DNA of 64,000 nt from NCBI GenBank assembly GCA_023014485.1, contig JAJOZX010000196.1:309501-373500 (forward strand), in the 5' to 3' direction. The position numbers and the translations under genes were made by a program. The notes beneath the pieces were generated by a model. The model did no database searches and had not been told where the DNA came from. It saw only the letters and a program-made list of their open reading frames with translations. Shown in pieces: positions 32,985 to 44,240 of the stretch (positions are counted from its first letter, which is position 1; each line of letters starts with the position of its first letter). The DNA comes from Bathynomus jamesi. Taxonomy: Eukaryota > Arthropoda > Malacostraca > Isopoda > Cirolanidae.

Positions 32985-33235
32985 ATGCGGGAGGTGCCCC
33001 CTTGGGGCATTGGTTTCTGCGAGTATGTAGAAGAATTACGGCATTTGGAAGAGTGAGGCCCATGGTGTAATGGTATCGCATCTGACCGGCAATCGGAAGA
33101 TCCTGGGTTCGATTCCCGGGTGGTTACCTCATTTTTTCATTTGTTTCGTTCTCTCTCTCTCGTCTTGCGCGGAATATCTCCTATACAAGCGTCGTTCTTG
33201 ACGTTATTTATACTGCGTGTTCTTTGCAGTTGAAT
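32985..33235 (+). repeat. tRNA-Arg-like SINE, copy 3
   Basis: Plus-strand copy: leader GGGGCATTGGTTTCTGCGAG, tRNA-like unit 33055-33128, body CCTCATTTTTTCATTTG, CTCTCTCTCTCG, and a 3' part ATTTATACTGCGTGTTCTTT before a TATATA tail. The same 3' text stands inverted-pair-wise at 32938-32970. Confidence 0.85.
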
Positions 33236-33255
33236 ATATATATATATATATATAT

Positions 33256-34318
33256 GATCTTTCGTTTCAAAATCTTTTTGAAATTGAAAAACTTTCTTAA
33301 GATTCTGGATGAAGTTTCGAAAATCTCGGCAACGTCTAAATTCTCAGAAATGACGAAGAAATCCATCACAAAACCGGAATACAGACCCATTTTTCTTCAT
33401 GAAGTGAGGGTTATTGCTGTCAGATTTTGCCAATATTCTGTTAAACATTATGATATGAATAAACTAATGGTTTTATTTTAAAGATGTACAATTATATCTT
33501 AGATTTTTAAACTTATTTTTACTGAAAAGCGTTTACTGATCATACTATGCTAAATCATGTATGCAAGGATATACTTGAAGCTGTGACCTTTCCCGCATGA
33601 CAAACTTTTCAATGGATAAACTAAATTCTCGAGACATTGACAAATTTTTCATGAATTGAGAAATTTTGTATAAAAGCATTTAGAGTTACAAAAAGACCAC
33701 GAAGCATTTAACCTTACATTTCCATGTTTATTTAACCAAACCTGACAAAGTTAATCTAACCTACGGTAGTAGGGTAACCTAACTGTGTCCAACTTAACCT
33801 AATTTATAATTAGACGGTTGAAAGGCAGAATGATCCATCCGCAAAATTATTTATATTTTATTTTTCTACCAAAGGTATAATGCAATTGCCCTTGCCCACC
33901 CAAATATATCGCGTTTCCCGTATTTGTGACGCGTTCTGTATGATGTCGGTGCTTGGTTGACTCATGACGTAATTATCTAATAAGAAAACAGATATCTTTT
34001 ATTTTACAGATCGACTAGGTTCGATCCCTAGAAGGCATCGTATCATCATCAGGATAAAAAGTAAAGTAAAAGAAAATTGGGTTAAAAATTTGAGTGAGCT
34101 TAAGAGAACTGCATGTCACAACCATAGAAATGACACTTTTGGATCATCCTCAATTTCATATATTGTCCAAGTATGTACACAATAAGTTCACTCAGAAGAG
34201 CGAATTCCCCTTCCTTCTCATTTTCCGTCAAAGTACGACCTAAATCAATTTCAATTTAAACTGTATGGTAATCATTTTAGCTTTCTCCATTCGCGTTTAA
34301 TAATATCACAGTCTCCTA
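33256..34318. other. Unassigned AT-rich interval
   Basis: Contains a lone B-box-like AGGTTCGATCCCT at about 34018. The frame 33224-33481 has no known motif. Confidence 0.4.
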
Positions 34319-34322
34319 TTAA

Positions 34323-34410
34323 CCCTTTACTGCATAAACGGACGAATTTGTAACCTGTCAAATACACGCATTCATAACTTAACACTACAAAAAATTCATG
34401 CGGTAAAGGG
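34323..34410. mobile_element. piggyBac-like MITE (about 88 bp)
   Basis: CCCTTTACTGCATAAA and TTCATGCGGTAAAGGG are inverted ends, with TTAA at 34319-34322 on the left. The right TTAA is altered to TAAA. CCCTTT ends plus TTAA suggest the piggyBac group. Confidence 0.6.
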
Positions 34411-34417
34411 TAAAAAC

Positions 34418-34624
34418 CAGGGATGCCACTCAGAAATTTAAAAAAAAAAACAAGATCCACTTGTAAAAAATCCCAAGAAATTCCAAGATATATATATCCC
34501 AAGATTAAAATCCCAAGATTAAAATCCCAAGATTTGCTATATTTGTTTAAAGAAATCCCAATATCCCAAGGTATCGCTGAAAATGCCAAGATCTTGGGAC
34601 AAATCCCAAGGAATGGTATCCCTG
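34418..34624. mobile_element. hAT MITE (207 bp)
   Basis: CAGGGATGCCACT and AATGGTATCCCTG are inverted ends. The flanks GTAAAAAC (34410-34417) and GTTAAAAC (34625-34632) match at 7 of 8. The interior repeats AAAATCCCAAGATT three times (AT/CCAAGA-rich). Confidence 0.85.
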
Positions 34625-34632
34625 GTTAAAAC

Positions 34633-35522
34633 CCTATATTTTTGGTTACGACTTCATGCTTGTAACTCTACCGTAGTTGTAGGATGATTAATTTCCCTGT
34701 ATTTTGATAAATGTATTTATCCCATTTTATCCCCTTTGTATACAGTATATAGTTCATTAATTAAAAATATTTATAAATATACGCGTGTATTGACTTCATT
34801 CGCTTGTCCCGTGTACGTCTGTAGAGTATTTGTTGACTGGGTAAATGTTATTCCCTTTATTGATTAAACCATTTCATTATCCCTAATTGTCTACATTGTT
34901 AAAATCAATTGTTTATTCTTTAACATTATCGAATATTAAGCAAACAACCCAGAAGAATACTCAGAAAAAATCCACCATCAGAAATTCATAATTGGTTGAA
35001 AACATAAACGGAGTCCTCTTTACATTTCAATTTCATTTATAAGTTATCATTTCTAATTATAATTTAATAATTATCATTTAATAATTATTATTTAATACTA
35101 ATAATGGTGGTAGCTATAATTATTAACGTAAATTAAATTAAATTAATTTGCATTTAATCTCGTATTTAATCTTGACGTAATCGTCTTTCATAAATATTCC
35201 ATAATTGAGTTCTAACAGTTATGAAGTATTTAGAATTTAAATGCGCCTAAAATTATTTAATATATTTATTTTTTCATCCAACTTATCTCATACTTCATTG
35301 ATTAAATAATTATTTGTGAATTCCCGTATAAAGTATACATATCATTACAAGTACGTCCTATCTTTTGTACCTATCCATCTTATTCATTCAACCCTATACC
35401 TATGTTTGTTTATCTATGTCTGTTTATTCATTATTACGTATATACTGTTAAGTACATGTAATGTACATACACAATTTCACATTATTTTTATCTTCATTTT
35501 CAATAATTTGTAACTGTTTCCG
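34633..35522. other. Unassigned AT-rich interval
   Basis: No feature supported. Confidence 0.4.
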
Positions 35523-35835
35523 TCATGTGATGCTTTCGTTAGTTCCCAAATATATGGTTTTCCAATCTCTTACTTCCATGCTGGATGTCACATCTTCCCA
35601 GTTTATAGCTTTGGAGTGAAAATTAAAAATTTCGAATTTGCTTCTTTCTGTTGTGCGTGTTCTTTCCTTTCCTGTTGCCTTTATATTAGTTGTTATTTCA
35701 ATGATGTTGTGGTCTGATATCATAGTTGGGGATATTTCTACATTATCAATTGGATTACTGTTGTTTGTGAATACCAAATCTAGGCAGTTGTTTTTTCTTG
35801 TGTTTTCTGTTATTTCTTGCGCCAAGTTGTTTTGT
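35523..35835 (-). pseudogene. LINE endonuclease fragment (family of 39820-42838)
   Basis: The minus frame reads E-N-T-R-K-N-N-C-L-D-L-V-F-T-N-N, then S-D-H-N-I-I-E, the EN domain C-terminal catalytic S-D-H block. It parallels 40950-41080 of the plus-strand LINE. A GC-rich DNA element (35836-36285) follows. Confidence 0.75.
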
Positions 35836-36285
35836 CAGCGGGCCACTTTATAAAAAATGAAAAGTCAAGCGGGCCACCTTAATATTTTATGATTATCATT
35901 AAAATATCACAATTAATAACTGCAAATAACCGTTTATCAAAATAAATTTATACTAAACTTTTGCCAAATACAAAGTCTTAAAATTACAAATAAAACTTAC
36001 TTCTGAATACAATGTTCCGTGTGGTAAAGCGATCGACAAGAAACAACGTCGAGGTGGCAGCAAAGTCACTAAGATTCTGAAGGGTAGGGAAATATTGGCG
36101 TCTAAAACAAACAGTATATATCACTGATTGTGCATATAATAATTATTTTTTTAATTTAATTTTTTATTTATTTTAATTTGTTTATAGAATTAATATATTT
36201 ATTTATTTATTATTTCTGAGGCGGGCAACCTCCAAAAGTAAAACGGGCAACTTTTGGCCCGCGGGCATGGGGTTGGCCGGCCCTG
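35836..36285. mobile_element. hAT-like insertion in the LINE fragment
   Basis: The left CAGCGGGCCAC and right GGTTGGCCGGCCCTG are weakly inverted; GCGGGCC/GGCCCGCGGGC boxes lie near both ends. The LINE text resumes at GCTAAAGCTAGTAGCAT. The 8-bp duplication is not clear. Confidence 0.5.
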
Positions 36286-36317
36286 AGCTAAAGCTAGTAG
36301 CATTTTTACCTGCTCCT

Positions 36318-36319
<2 letters not shown>

Positions 36320-36369
<50 letters not shown>
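36320..36369. repeat. (AT)n microsatellite
   Basis: About 50 bp of TA. Confidence 0.95.
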
Positions 36370-36370
<1 letters not shown>

Positions 36371-36590
36371 ACAAAGGCATTAATGTTTTAAATATTAGAA
36401 GCAATAGTTTTAGTGAAAATATAATAATATTTTTTATATTTGTTACATCTTCCTTCCTTTTTTATTACTACGTTAACCTTTCGAAGCATATTGTCTACAA
36501 TCCATTTCCAAATGTCGCCATCCATCTTGTCCTATTCTTTATTTATTTTTCATGTAGGTCAGATTTCTGTGAACATTTATGCTTTTTAAT
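36368..36590 (-). repeat. Second copy of the 30570-30793 Tc1 fragment
   Basis: Near-identical text from AACAAAGGCATTAATG to TTATGCTTTTTAATAGTT, 223 bp, also preceded by (TA)n. Confidence 0.85.
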
Positions 36591-36720
36591 AGTTAATATT
36601 TCTACGTTATCAATTAGATTACTGTTGTTTGTGAATACCAAATCTAGGCAGTTGTTTTTTCTTGTGTTTTCTGTTATTTCTTGCGTTAACATAAATTCAT
36701 CAGCTAAAGCTAGTAGCATG
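36591..36720 (-). repeat. Duplicate of the LINE endonuclease fragment
   Basis: Repeats 35738-35820 (TTTGTGAATACCAAATCTAG, TGTTTTCTGTTATTTCTTGC) and then the GCTAAAGCTAGTAGCAT found at 36287. Here it reads through without the GC-rich insert. Confidence 0.8.
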
Positions 36721-38435
36721 TTACGTTACACTGTAACTGTTACATTTCATCGTTACTGCTATGTTATTGTTACATTCCTGTTACCTTAGTTTTATACTGC
36801 TGTTATTTACATTTGTTATTATTCGTCTCCCGTCTTATGGTCCTTCATGTTATTAACGTGTAATTCTTAATCTTTTGTAATATTGTATTACGTTATCAAT
36901 GTTAATTATTATTTATTACTTGTGTTGCTATAAATGTCCCTGTAATCTAATCGGGATTAATCAATTATAAATATACATGATACATGATAATCAATTATAA
37001 ATACACGTATACCCTTTATATATGCGTATATTCATTGCAGTCTATCGTTCCATTATTACTCCACGTCGTTAGCCAATTAGGCCACAAACGTGATCATTAT
37101 AATAATCTTTTAATAAAAAGAATTATCTAACATCATAATTATGTTAGGAAAAATTTAAGTTTGTTTCTAACTAACGACTATAATTATAATTTGTAATCAT
37201 AATACTCGTATAATGTAGTAAGGTTACTACAGTGTACTTAACACGTGAATGTACTTAGGAAGTGAAGTAAAGCGATTCTGCCTTGAAGGCTCACTCAGAT
37301 ATGTAGATTCGACAGTTTATTGGCTTTTGGTCTTAACTCTAAATAACTTTTTGGGGGTCGGGATTTAACTTTTAGATCGATTTCCCCGTCATTCTACGCT
37401 TATTTGTTTTAATGTAACGAAAATTATTCATTCCAATACCGGCCATCAGCGGCGCGAGAAAGCTCTGCTTTTTTCAATCTGTTCGAGGCGCTTTGACTTT
37501 CTCTCACCTTCGCCCGGAGTGAGAACTTTTTAAGTATTTCTCGTTGAATCTGCTGTATTCACCTTCATTAAAATTAGGGTGAAATAAGACTCTACCCAAG
37601 TAATCCTGAGTTTTCCTCATTCCTCACTGTTTTTGGTATTTTTTTTTTGGTTCGTGTAATTTTTTTCGCATACTTTGCTTCCATTCCTCGAATGCATCAT
37701 GGCTAAGGCCCCATTAATAATAGAGACCAACCTCATCGAGTCCAAGGTACTGCCGATACAACCCCGCAGGACAGACAGGAGCAGTCCGCGGTATCAAAAG
37801 TTTTTGATACCATTGCCTTCATTGTTCTTAAGAACTCTCCAAATTTTATGTTTGTGTTTCTTTTATTTTATCATACTTTCATCGTCATGAGAATTTCTAC
37901 TGGAAGAAATTCTACAGTAAATAGTTGAAGCGTTTAAATTCTTAAGTCGAAAATTCGCATAAAAAGAATATATGTTTGTATTGATGAAACTTTAGAGTTC
38001 CTGCTTCGCAATCCTAAATCTGCATTGCTAAATTTCGGTGATTCCAACTGTAAAACGTGGCACAAGTGAGGAGAGATTGTGGGTTATTAATGAGAAGCCT
38101 TCAAGATAGAGGTGTTATTTCGCTTCAAGGTGAATGACTAACGAGGAAACTCTAAAGATGTTCATAATATATGAACGAAAAGTAAGTACATGAAATCTAA
38201 TGCAAAAGAACCAAAATAGGAGAAACTTAAGCATCTACAACTTAAGAATTTTAACACTTCAATAACTATAATTTTAAAGATAATAATAATAAGGATGAAA
38301 ATTATATAATTTTGCACGCTTCGTCATGTACAAACTACGAACTACATAATACTTTTTGTTAGCTTTTGCTGATTTAAAATGTTTAATTGTCACATTTTTA
38401 ATGGTTCAAAGAGTTTTATTTCGTTATGTAAAGTT

Positions 38436-38442
<7 letters not shown>
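36721..38442. other. Interval without repeats I recognise; possible first exon at 37699
   Basis: Longest non-repetitive stretch of the window. GC rises near 37440-37540. ATG at 37699 in ATCATGG context opens 30 codons, then GCG|GTATCA could be a splice donor at 37791. No homology recognised; a host gene start is only a possibility. Confidence 0.25.

Positions 38443-38523
<81 letters not shown>
38443..38523. repeat. (AT)n microsatellite, about 81 bp
   Basis: Uninterrupted TA tract. Confidence 0.95.
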
Positions 38524-38526
<3 letters not shown>

Positions 38527-38927
38527 AAATTAAGAGTAAGCTGTAAATAATAATTAATTAATAAATAATATTTATAAAATATGGATATGAAACTCCATAG
38601 AGTTTATTTGATATAATAAAATTTGTACATATAATTTTTTCCTTGGAAGCTGCAAATAGCCACAATCCAGCAGTGTTCGTACTTGGCACACGAGAAAGTA
38701 GAGCTATTCTTCTCCTCACCACGCTACCCAAGAAGGTACTTGCTTCTGCGCAGAAGTTGCTTCTGACGAAGAAGCAGACTTGGGGAACATCACGCTCTAC
38801 CAGATGACACACGCCTCCAAATAGTCCGCCCTTCGAAAAGAAGGTTATCTTTCCGCAGCGTACAACGTTAAGAGAAAGCCACAATAAACACATCGTCTAA
38901 GCACAAGTTTGTGTGTGTATATATATA
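38524..38927. other. Unassigned interval with coding-like GC content
   Basis: 38640-38890 is GC-richer than its surroundings and open for about 110 codons on the minus strand and for about 80 on the plus strand. I cannot assign either frame. Confidence 0.3.
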
Positions 38928-39208
38928 GTGGTGGTGGTGTAGTGGTTAGCGTCGCTGACTATGAATCCATCGGCCCCGGGTTCGAGACCCGACGGCAGCC
39001 GGCGCGCAGCAAAAACCCAGTTGTTCATCCTTCCACACAATAAAGAAAGTGGTTGGTAGATAAATGGGTACCCTAGGTGGCCTAGTGGTTAAGACGCTGG
39101 GCTGCTGATGGGACGTGGTTCGGATTCCACGTTAAACTGTAGGTCTAAGATGGAGTGAAAAGCTTGACCTTCGTCATAATGAACATTTCGGGCGGAAGCT
39201 AACCAAAG

Positions 39209-39216
<8 letters not shown>
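38928..39216 (+). repeat. Dimeric tRNA-like SINE, copy 3
   Basis: The clearest copy: GGTGGTGTAGTGGTTAGCG and GGGTTCGAGACCC (unit 1), CACACAATAAAGAAAG linker, GGCCTAGTGGTTAAGACGC and GGTTCGGATTCC (unit 2), then GAAAAGCTTGACCTTCGTCA and GGGCGGAAG, ending TTTTATATATATA. Confidence 0.9.
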
Positions 39217-39249
<33 letters not shown>

Positions 39250-39260
39250 TATATTATATA
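39217..39260. repeat. (AT)n microsatellite
   Basis: SINE tail and left flank of the next element. Confidence 0.9.
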
Positions 39261-39800
39261 CAGTGGTGTAGTGCTGTGGGAACGGCGTTCCCTTACTTTT
39301 TTGGTAAACGGAACGGCGTTCCCTCACTATTTCAAATAAATCCGAACTTACAAATCTCTAACGTCATGAAATTTTAATTCCCACCCCCTAGAAGAAATAT
39401 GAGAAAGAATCATTAACTGTTTCATTTCTTTTAGCTTCGACTGAGGCAATGCTAGCCTATAAAGATCTGAGGAAACAGTCACCACGGCGTACCAGTTGTT
39501 AACTTTTTTTTAGTTAATCATTCCAGTTGTTAGCTATTTTTATTGATCGTACTGGATGTCGTATATCTAATGACACTGGAAATACTGCATCTTCAACCTT
39601 GGAATATATCCTAATATCCAGTGCATATGACCTCAAAATATCCCTGAAATTGGTCAGATTTCAAAAGATTTCCCGGGGGGCTTACAGTGCCCCCGGACCC
39701 CCAGCTGTATGGGCTCGCCGCGCTCGCCATTGTCCCCCCGCATCTGAGTAACACTTTCAAAATGCGTTCCCTCACTTCTTTATTTAGCACTACACCACTG
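39261..39800. mobile_element. hAT-like non-autonomous element (540 bp)
   Basis: CAGTGGTGTAGTGCT and AGCACTACACCACTG are perfect inverted ends, and GAACGGCGTTCCCTCAC recurs near both ends. The flanks are (TA)n on both sides, so the duplication cannot be measured. Confidence 0.85.
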
Positions 39801-39840
39801 TATATATATATATAATTGGGAAAATATATGTAAATACTAT

Positions 39841-40092
39841 GTGAAAGGAATATGCAGATATAAGGGAGGAGAATGTATTTACGAACACCCTCCTGTGTGC
39901 AACTACTTCTACAATAATGGTCAATACAAATTTGGTGGAAAATGCAAATTCTACCAACCGGACATTTGCAAGACCTATGCGACATTTGCGACATTTGGAA
40001 CCTGCCAGTACCGGAGGAAATGCTACTACCATCATCTCCCGACAAGTTCAAGGACAAAGGACAAGTTACAAATGACAACAGAAGGAATGTGA
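39841..40092 (+). pseudogene. CCCH zinc-finger ORF1-like segment of the LINE
   Basis: The 83-codon frame has no ATG (it opens with GTG) and is Cys-rich. One part reads C-x6-C-x3-H (C-R-Y-K-G-G-E-C-I-Y-E-H), followed by further Cys, then C-x11-C-x5-C-x3-H (starting C-K-T-Y-A and ending C-Y-Y-H-H) at about residues 44-67. The second fits the CCCH RNA-binding finger pattern. Such fingers in LINE-associated frames bind the element's RNA (family knowledge; inference here). It overlaps the next frame by about 150 bp. Confidence 0.65.
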
Positions 40093-40329
40093 AAAACAAA
40101 AATATGTACCCAAACATTAGACAAAACACAAATAGCACACAAAATTTTTTCTACATCTCGGACACAATACGGCTGCTAAGTCTTATACAGAACATGCAGC
40201 TGACACAGTTGGGAACCCTCGAGCCGGACCGCTACATGGCAAGAAGCCACCAGAACTGGAACGGACCCAACTCGGAGGACCACAAGGCTACAAAACACGT
40301 GATATCAAAGGATAACGAAATTAAAATGC

Positions 40330-41316
40330 ACAAGGAGCAATGCAAAACAAAGAACATAAACATTGTCCTGGCAAATATTCAAGGAATAAAACCGAACAAT
40401 TCACTAAACAAAGTTTGGTACCTGAAAGGTTTTATGGACGAAACAAGGGCGGACATCGCATGCCTCACTGAAACACATCTTAAAGACTGCCAAGGAAACT
40501 GTGATAATGCGAACACTGTATTAATATGAAAGAATTGCATATCGATGGATTCAACTTACTAAGAGCGGATAGAACAGCGAGACGTAAAGGTGGCTGTGCT
40601 ATTTATATACATGAGAGGCATATGACAGAGACGGTAATAAGTAAATCCAAGTTTCATGGAAACCCTTACAGTGAAAATAGAGAAACTAAACGTGATACTG
40701 ATAGTCATCTATAGACCTCCAAACTCTCCAAATGAAAAATTTTCGGAAGCCATTGATGATATCAGAAATCTAATAAAGTCCGTAAACTCTTCATCCCCTA
40801 ATATAATACTCTGCGGCGACTTTAATTTCCCATTTATAAAATACAAAAAAGGTGGGTAGAAATATATTTATACAGCAAGATAAGGGGGGTACAAGAGAGG
40901 ACCAGGAGCAAGCAAAAATGTTGATGGCTCTCACAAACGAGTTTATGATGACACAGGAGACAACAGAAAATACCAGAAAAAATAACTGCCTAGATCTGGT
41001 ATTCACAAATAACACGAACTTGATTGTCGATATAAAAATAACTCCAACTATTATCTCAGACCACAATATAATCGAGTTATCAACAAATATGGCGATAACT
41101 TTTAAAGACAATACACACACGGAAGGAAGAAGCAAATTTTGGGGTTTTAACTTAAACTCCAAAATCATAAATTGGGAAGAAATCAGTTCACACATGGCCC
41201 AAATAGAGTGGAGAACAGTTTTCGAGAATAAAACAACTGAGGAAATGCTAACAACTTTGGAAGAAAAGACGCTGAGAATTTTGGAAAAATATGCTCCGAA
41301 AGCACAGCCAAAATGA
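40330..41316 (+). pseudogene. LINE AP-like endonuclease domain
   Basis: Pieces in order: N-I-V-L-A-N-I-Q-G-I-K near 40352-40390, A-D-I-A-C-L-T-E-T-H near 40450 (catalytic Glu), R-K-G-G-C-A-I-Y near 40585, I-Y-R-P-P-N-S near 40710, L-C-G-D-F-N-F near 40810 (catalytic Asp/Asn), and S-D-H-N-I-I-E near 41058-41080 (catalytic Asp-His). All key residues are visible, but the frame shifts at least three times. Confidence 0.8.
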
Positions 41317-41634
41317 AAGAGAAACTGGCTAGAGAGGCAAAAGAGAAGAATATTCCGCAAAAGAAAGAGAGTAGCGACGAAGTTAGCTAATAGCGGAGAC
41401 AACAATACTAGGAAAGTAATACAAGAAAAACTGGAGAGAATTGATTGGGAAATACAAACCCTGATAAAGGGCCATACAGAAAGGGAAGAGGAAAAGGCGG
41501 TAGAAGCAATAAAGGAAAATCCAAAATACTTCTACAGCTATGCGAAAAGGAAAACAAAAACGCGCGCTACAATCGGGCCCTTAAGGAAAGGAAATAATGA
41601 ACTAACAGACGATCTAAAAGAAATATCTGAAACA

Positions 41635-42838
41635 TTGAGAGCCCAGTATGAATCGATTTTCAGTACCCCAAAAAGTGACACAGCGAAACCTGACATAGAA
41701 GCATTCTTCGAAGAGAAATTAAAAGGAGAAAATATAACAGACTTTGATTTTACCCCAGAAGATGTAGCGAGAGCTATAGGACAAATGAAATCACATTCAG
41801 CTGCATGTCGGGACAAATGGAACGCACTATTAATTAAAAACTGTGAAAATGAAATAGCTACACCTTTATACTGGATCTAGAGAAGATCCCTAAACACGGG
41901 GGAAATACCGAGCATCTTGAAAAGAGCAAACATTGTCCCTATATATAAAGGCGGGGATAGATCTCAAGCAAAGAACTATAGACCAGTGTCATTGACGTCC
42001 CACTTCACCAAAATATTTGAAAGAATAGTCATAGAGAAAATCTATGACTTCTTGGAGACATTGGAAAGATTCAACGAAAATCAGCACAGACTCCGATCAG
42101 GAAGATCATGCCTATCACAACTTATAGAGCATTATAACAATGTCCTAGATGCACTTGAAGGCAACGAAAACTATGATGTCATATACACGGGTTTTGCTAA
42201 AGCTTTCGACAAATGCGATCATGGTATAATAGCACATAAAATGAAACATATGGGAATAACAGGCGAAGTGGGAAAATGGATCTACAACTTCCTCAGTAAA
42301 CGACTACAGGTGGTCAAGATTCAAGGGGTGTCATCATCAAAATCAGAAGTACACAGCAGCTCAGTACCACAAGGTACAGTGCTGGTCTCACTCCTGTTCA
42401 TTATCATGCTAACAGACATAGACAGTGGAGTAAACAGCAACAGCATAGTAACATCTTTTGCGGACGATACAAAGATCAGCAGAAAAATCAGCGAATGCAA
42501 ACGAAGTCGAGGCCTTGCAGAGGGACACAAACAAAATATACAAATGGTCAGAAGACAACAATATGACATTTAACACCGAGAAATTTCAGCTCTTAAGATA
42601 TGGTAGAAATAAAGAACTTAGACTGCATATTATGTCCCAGATAGACAAAAAATTCAGAGAAGCACGAAAGCGGTTGACTTGGGGGTAATAATGACCGATG
42701 ATGCCAAATTCGAAGCACAAAATCAGATAGCAATAAACAAAGCAAAAAGAGTCGCGGGACAGGTACTAAGAACATTCAGAAGGAGGGACAAGACAATAAC
42801 GATTCCCCTGCTGAGAACACTGATTATACCGAAGCCAG
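41635..42838 (+). pseudogene. LINE reverse transcriptase domain
   Basis: Frame 41635-41880 ends at a stop inside the RT N-terminus. 41917-42573 carries N-Y-R-P-V-S-L-T-S, a degraded Q-H-R-L-R-S-G (normally QxGFRxG), F-A-K-A-F-D-K (normally D-x-x-K-A-F-D), S-S-V-P-Q-G-T-V-L, and F-A-D-D encoded at 42457-42468. The thumb W-S-E-D-N-N-M-T-F-N (about 42549-42580) is in another frame. The first palm Asp appears replaced by Gly (I-Y-T-G-F-A-K). Confidence 0.85.
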
Positions 42839-42928
42839 GACTAGAGGCGGGGCCACCAGCTTCACCTCCGTGTGAAGAGAGACCAACGCACCACGAAACA
42901 ACATCAGGTAAGGTAAGGTGTGTATATA

Positions 42929-43150
42929 GGGTGAACCAAATGTAGGTGGACAGTAAATGATAACGTTTATTTTGAGAATACATATTTAATTTTTTTGTAT
43001 ACTATAATACAAAATAAAATTTAAATAAATTTAGTTATAATATTTAATATAATATAACACAAACACCATAGTTATAATGAACACCATAGTTATAATATAA
43101 TAACACAAACCGTATTCAACCTACTGTCCACCTACTTTTGGTTCACCGTG
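42929..43150. mobile_element. mariner-type MITE (about 222 bp)
   Basis: GGTGAACCAAATGTAGGTGG pairs with CCACCTACTTTTGGTTCACC inverted; GGACAGTA continues the arms. The TA sequences around it are part of TATATA. An internal duplication ACACCATAGTTATAAT lies at 43064 and 43083. Confidence 0.85.
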
Positions 43151-43173
43151 TATATATATATATATATATATAT

Positions 43174-43470
43174 ACACCTTTGGTACCTTTGGTTTGCTTC
43201 CGCCGAATTGTTCATTCTGACGAAGGTCAAGCTTTTCACTCCACTTAGACCTACAGTTTAACGTGGAATCCGAACCACGCCCCACCAGCAGCCCAGCGTC
43301 TTAACCACTAGGCCACCCAGGGTACCCATTTATCTAACAACCAATTTCTATTATTGTGTGGAAGGATGAACAGTTGGGTTTTGCTGCGCGCCGCCTGCCG
43401 TCACCGGGTCTCGATCCCGGGGCCAATGGATTCGTAGTCAGCGACGCTAACACTACACCATTGAGACGTA
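43174..43470 (-). repeat. Dimeric tRNA-like SINE, copy 4
   Basis: Reverse copy with both B boxes (GGATCGAGACCC near 43410 and GGTTCGGATTCC near 43268) and the AAGCTTGACCTTCGTCAGAA body near 43222. The tail faces the (TA)n at 43151. Confidence 0.85.
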
Positions 43471-44240
43471 GAGATGTGGCAACCTCACCAACGCTTCTCT
43501 TGCCTTACGCTAGCCTCGAATTGCGTTCGGAATGTTTCTGCATTCTTACCACAAGTTCGTCGGGACACGAATTTTTAATACTATAATATCTGTACCTTTA
43601 TTTTTTCTTTCTTTATATTTTTACTGGGAAAGAAATCGTGTTTCGCGATTAAGACATTTGTACAGTTAATTTAATTAACTTCAAACTGGTACACTATTTT
43701 ATTTTTTAAAAATATTCGAAAAAAGAAAAGGGAGATTAAAGATTTTCTGAACTGCGTCGTGCAAAAGCCCTCTGCTGTTACTGACCTATTAATGAAGGAA
43801 GTTGTTCCTCTTTCGGTTTGCAGTTAGAGGAGTGTACTAAGGGCAGTTATTGGTCATGATAGGGCTTAATAGGTCTACCATTAATTTCAGAAACAGCTTG
43901 TACATAACCTTTTGCTCCAGCAAGAAATGGCAACTTGGATGGAGAACTGATTTAGCTGCTATCAACATCTTGTTAGCTTCTCCTTCCACATTGTTGATTT
44001 CAGTTTCACGGTACATCGTCTCGTGTTTTTTTTTCAGAATGAATAATCAACAGAATTCAACTATGGGCTGTTTGGTGGCCAAAGGTTGAATTCATTGAAG
44101 TGTGCACAATTTGCAGTAGATAAAATAATGGTGATCTGAACAAAACACTTCAGAACTCTTTCATCTAATATGAAACTGAAACAGAAATCATCGCAAAATC
44201 ACTGAAATGTGACCTTTCCCTTAAAATCGATGCACGGTAT
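43471..44240. other. Unassigned interval
   Basis: No motif found in the 79-codon frame at 43850. May include the decayed 5' half of the Tc1 remnant that follows. Confidence 0.4.

Larger units (their letters stand above)
39820..42838 (+). mobile_element. LINE with CCCH fingers, EN and RT, 5' and 3' truncated
   Basis: One non-LTR element on the plus strand, ordered CCCH finger region (39841-40060), endonuclease (40330-41090), RT (41760-42640) and the start of the thumb (to about 42838). There the text changes to GCGGGGCCACCAGCTTCACC and the element ends abruptly. Several frameshifts (about 40525, 40700, 40855, 42480, 42620) and a stop at 41880 kill it. Relatives in the window: 35523-35835 and 36591-36720 (EN) and 51190-52247 (RT 3' half). 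Confidence 0.85.

Noticed and set aside
33055..33128. Functional tRNA-Arg gene
   Set aside because: Present as a SINE head with leader and body, three copies with the same flanks, and poor acceptor-stem pairing.
34014..34041. tRNA-like SINE from a lone B-box motif
   Set aside because: No A box at the right distance and no second copy.
39611..40138. 175-codon minus-strand frame
   Set aside because: Crosses a hAT-like element, an (AT)n tract and the antisense of the LINE finger region; no coherent protein.
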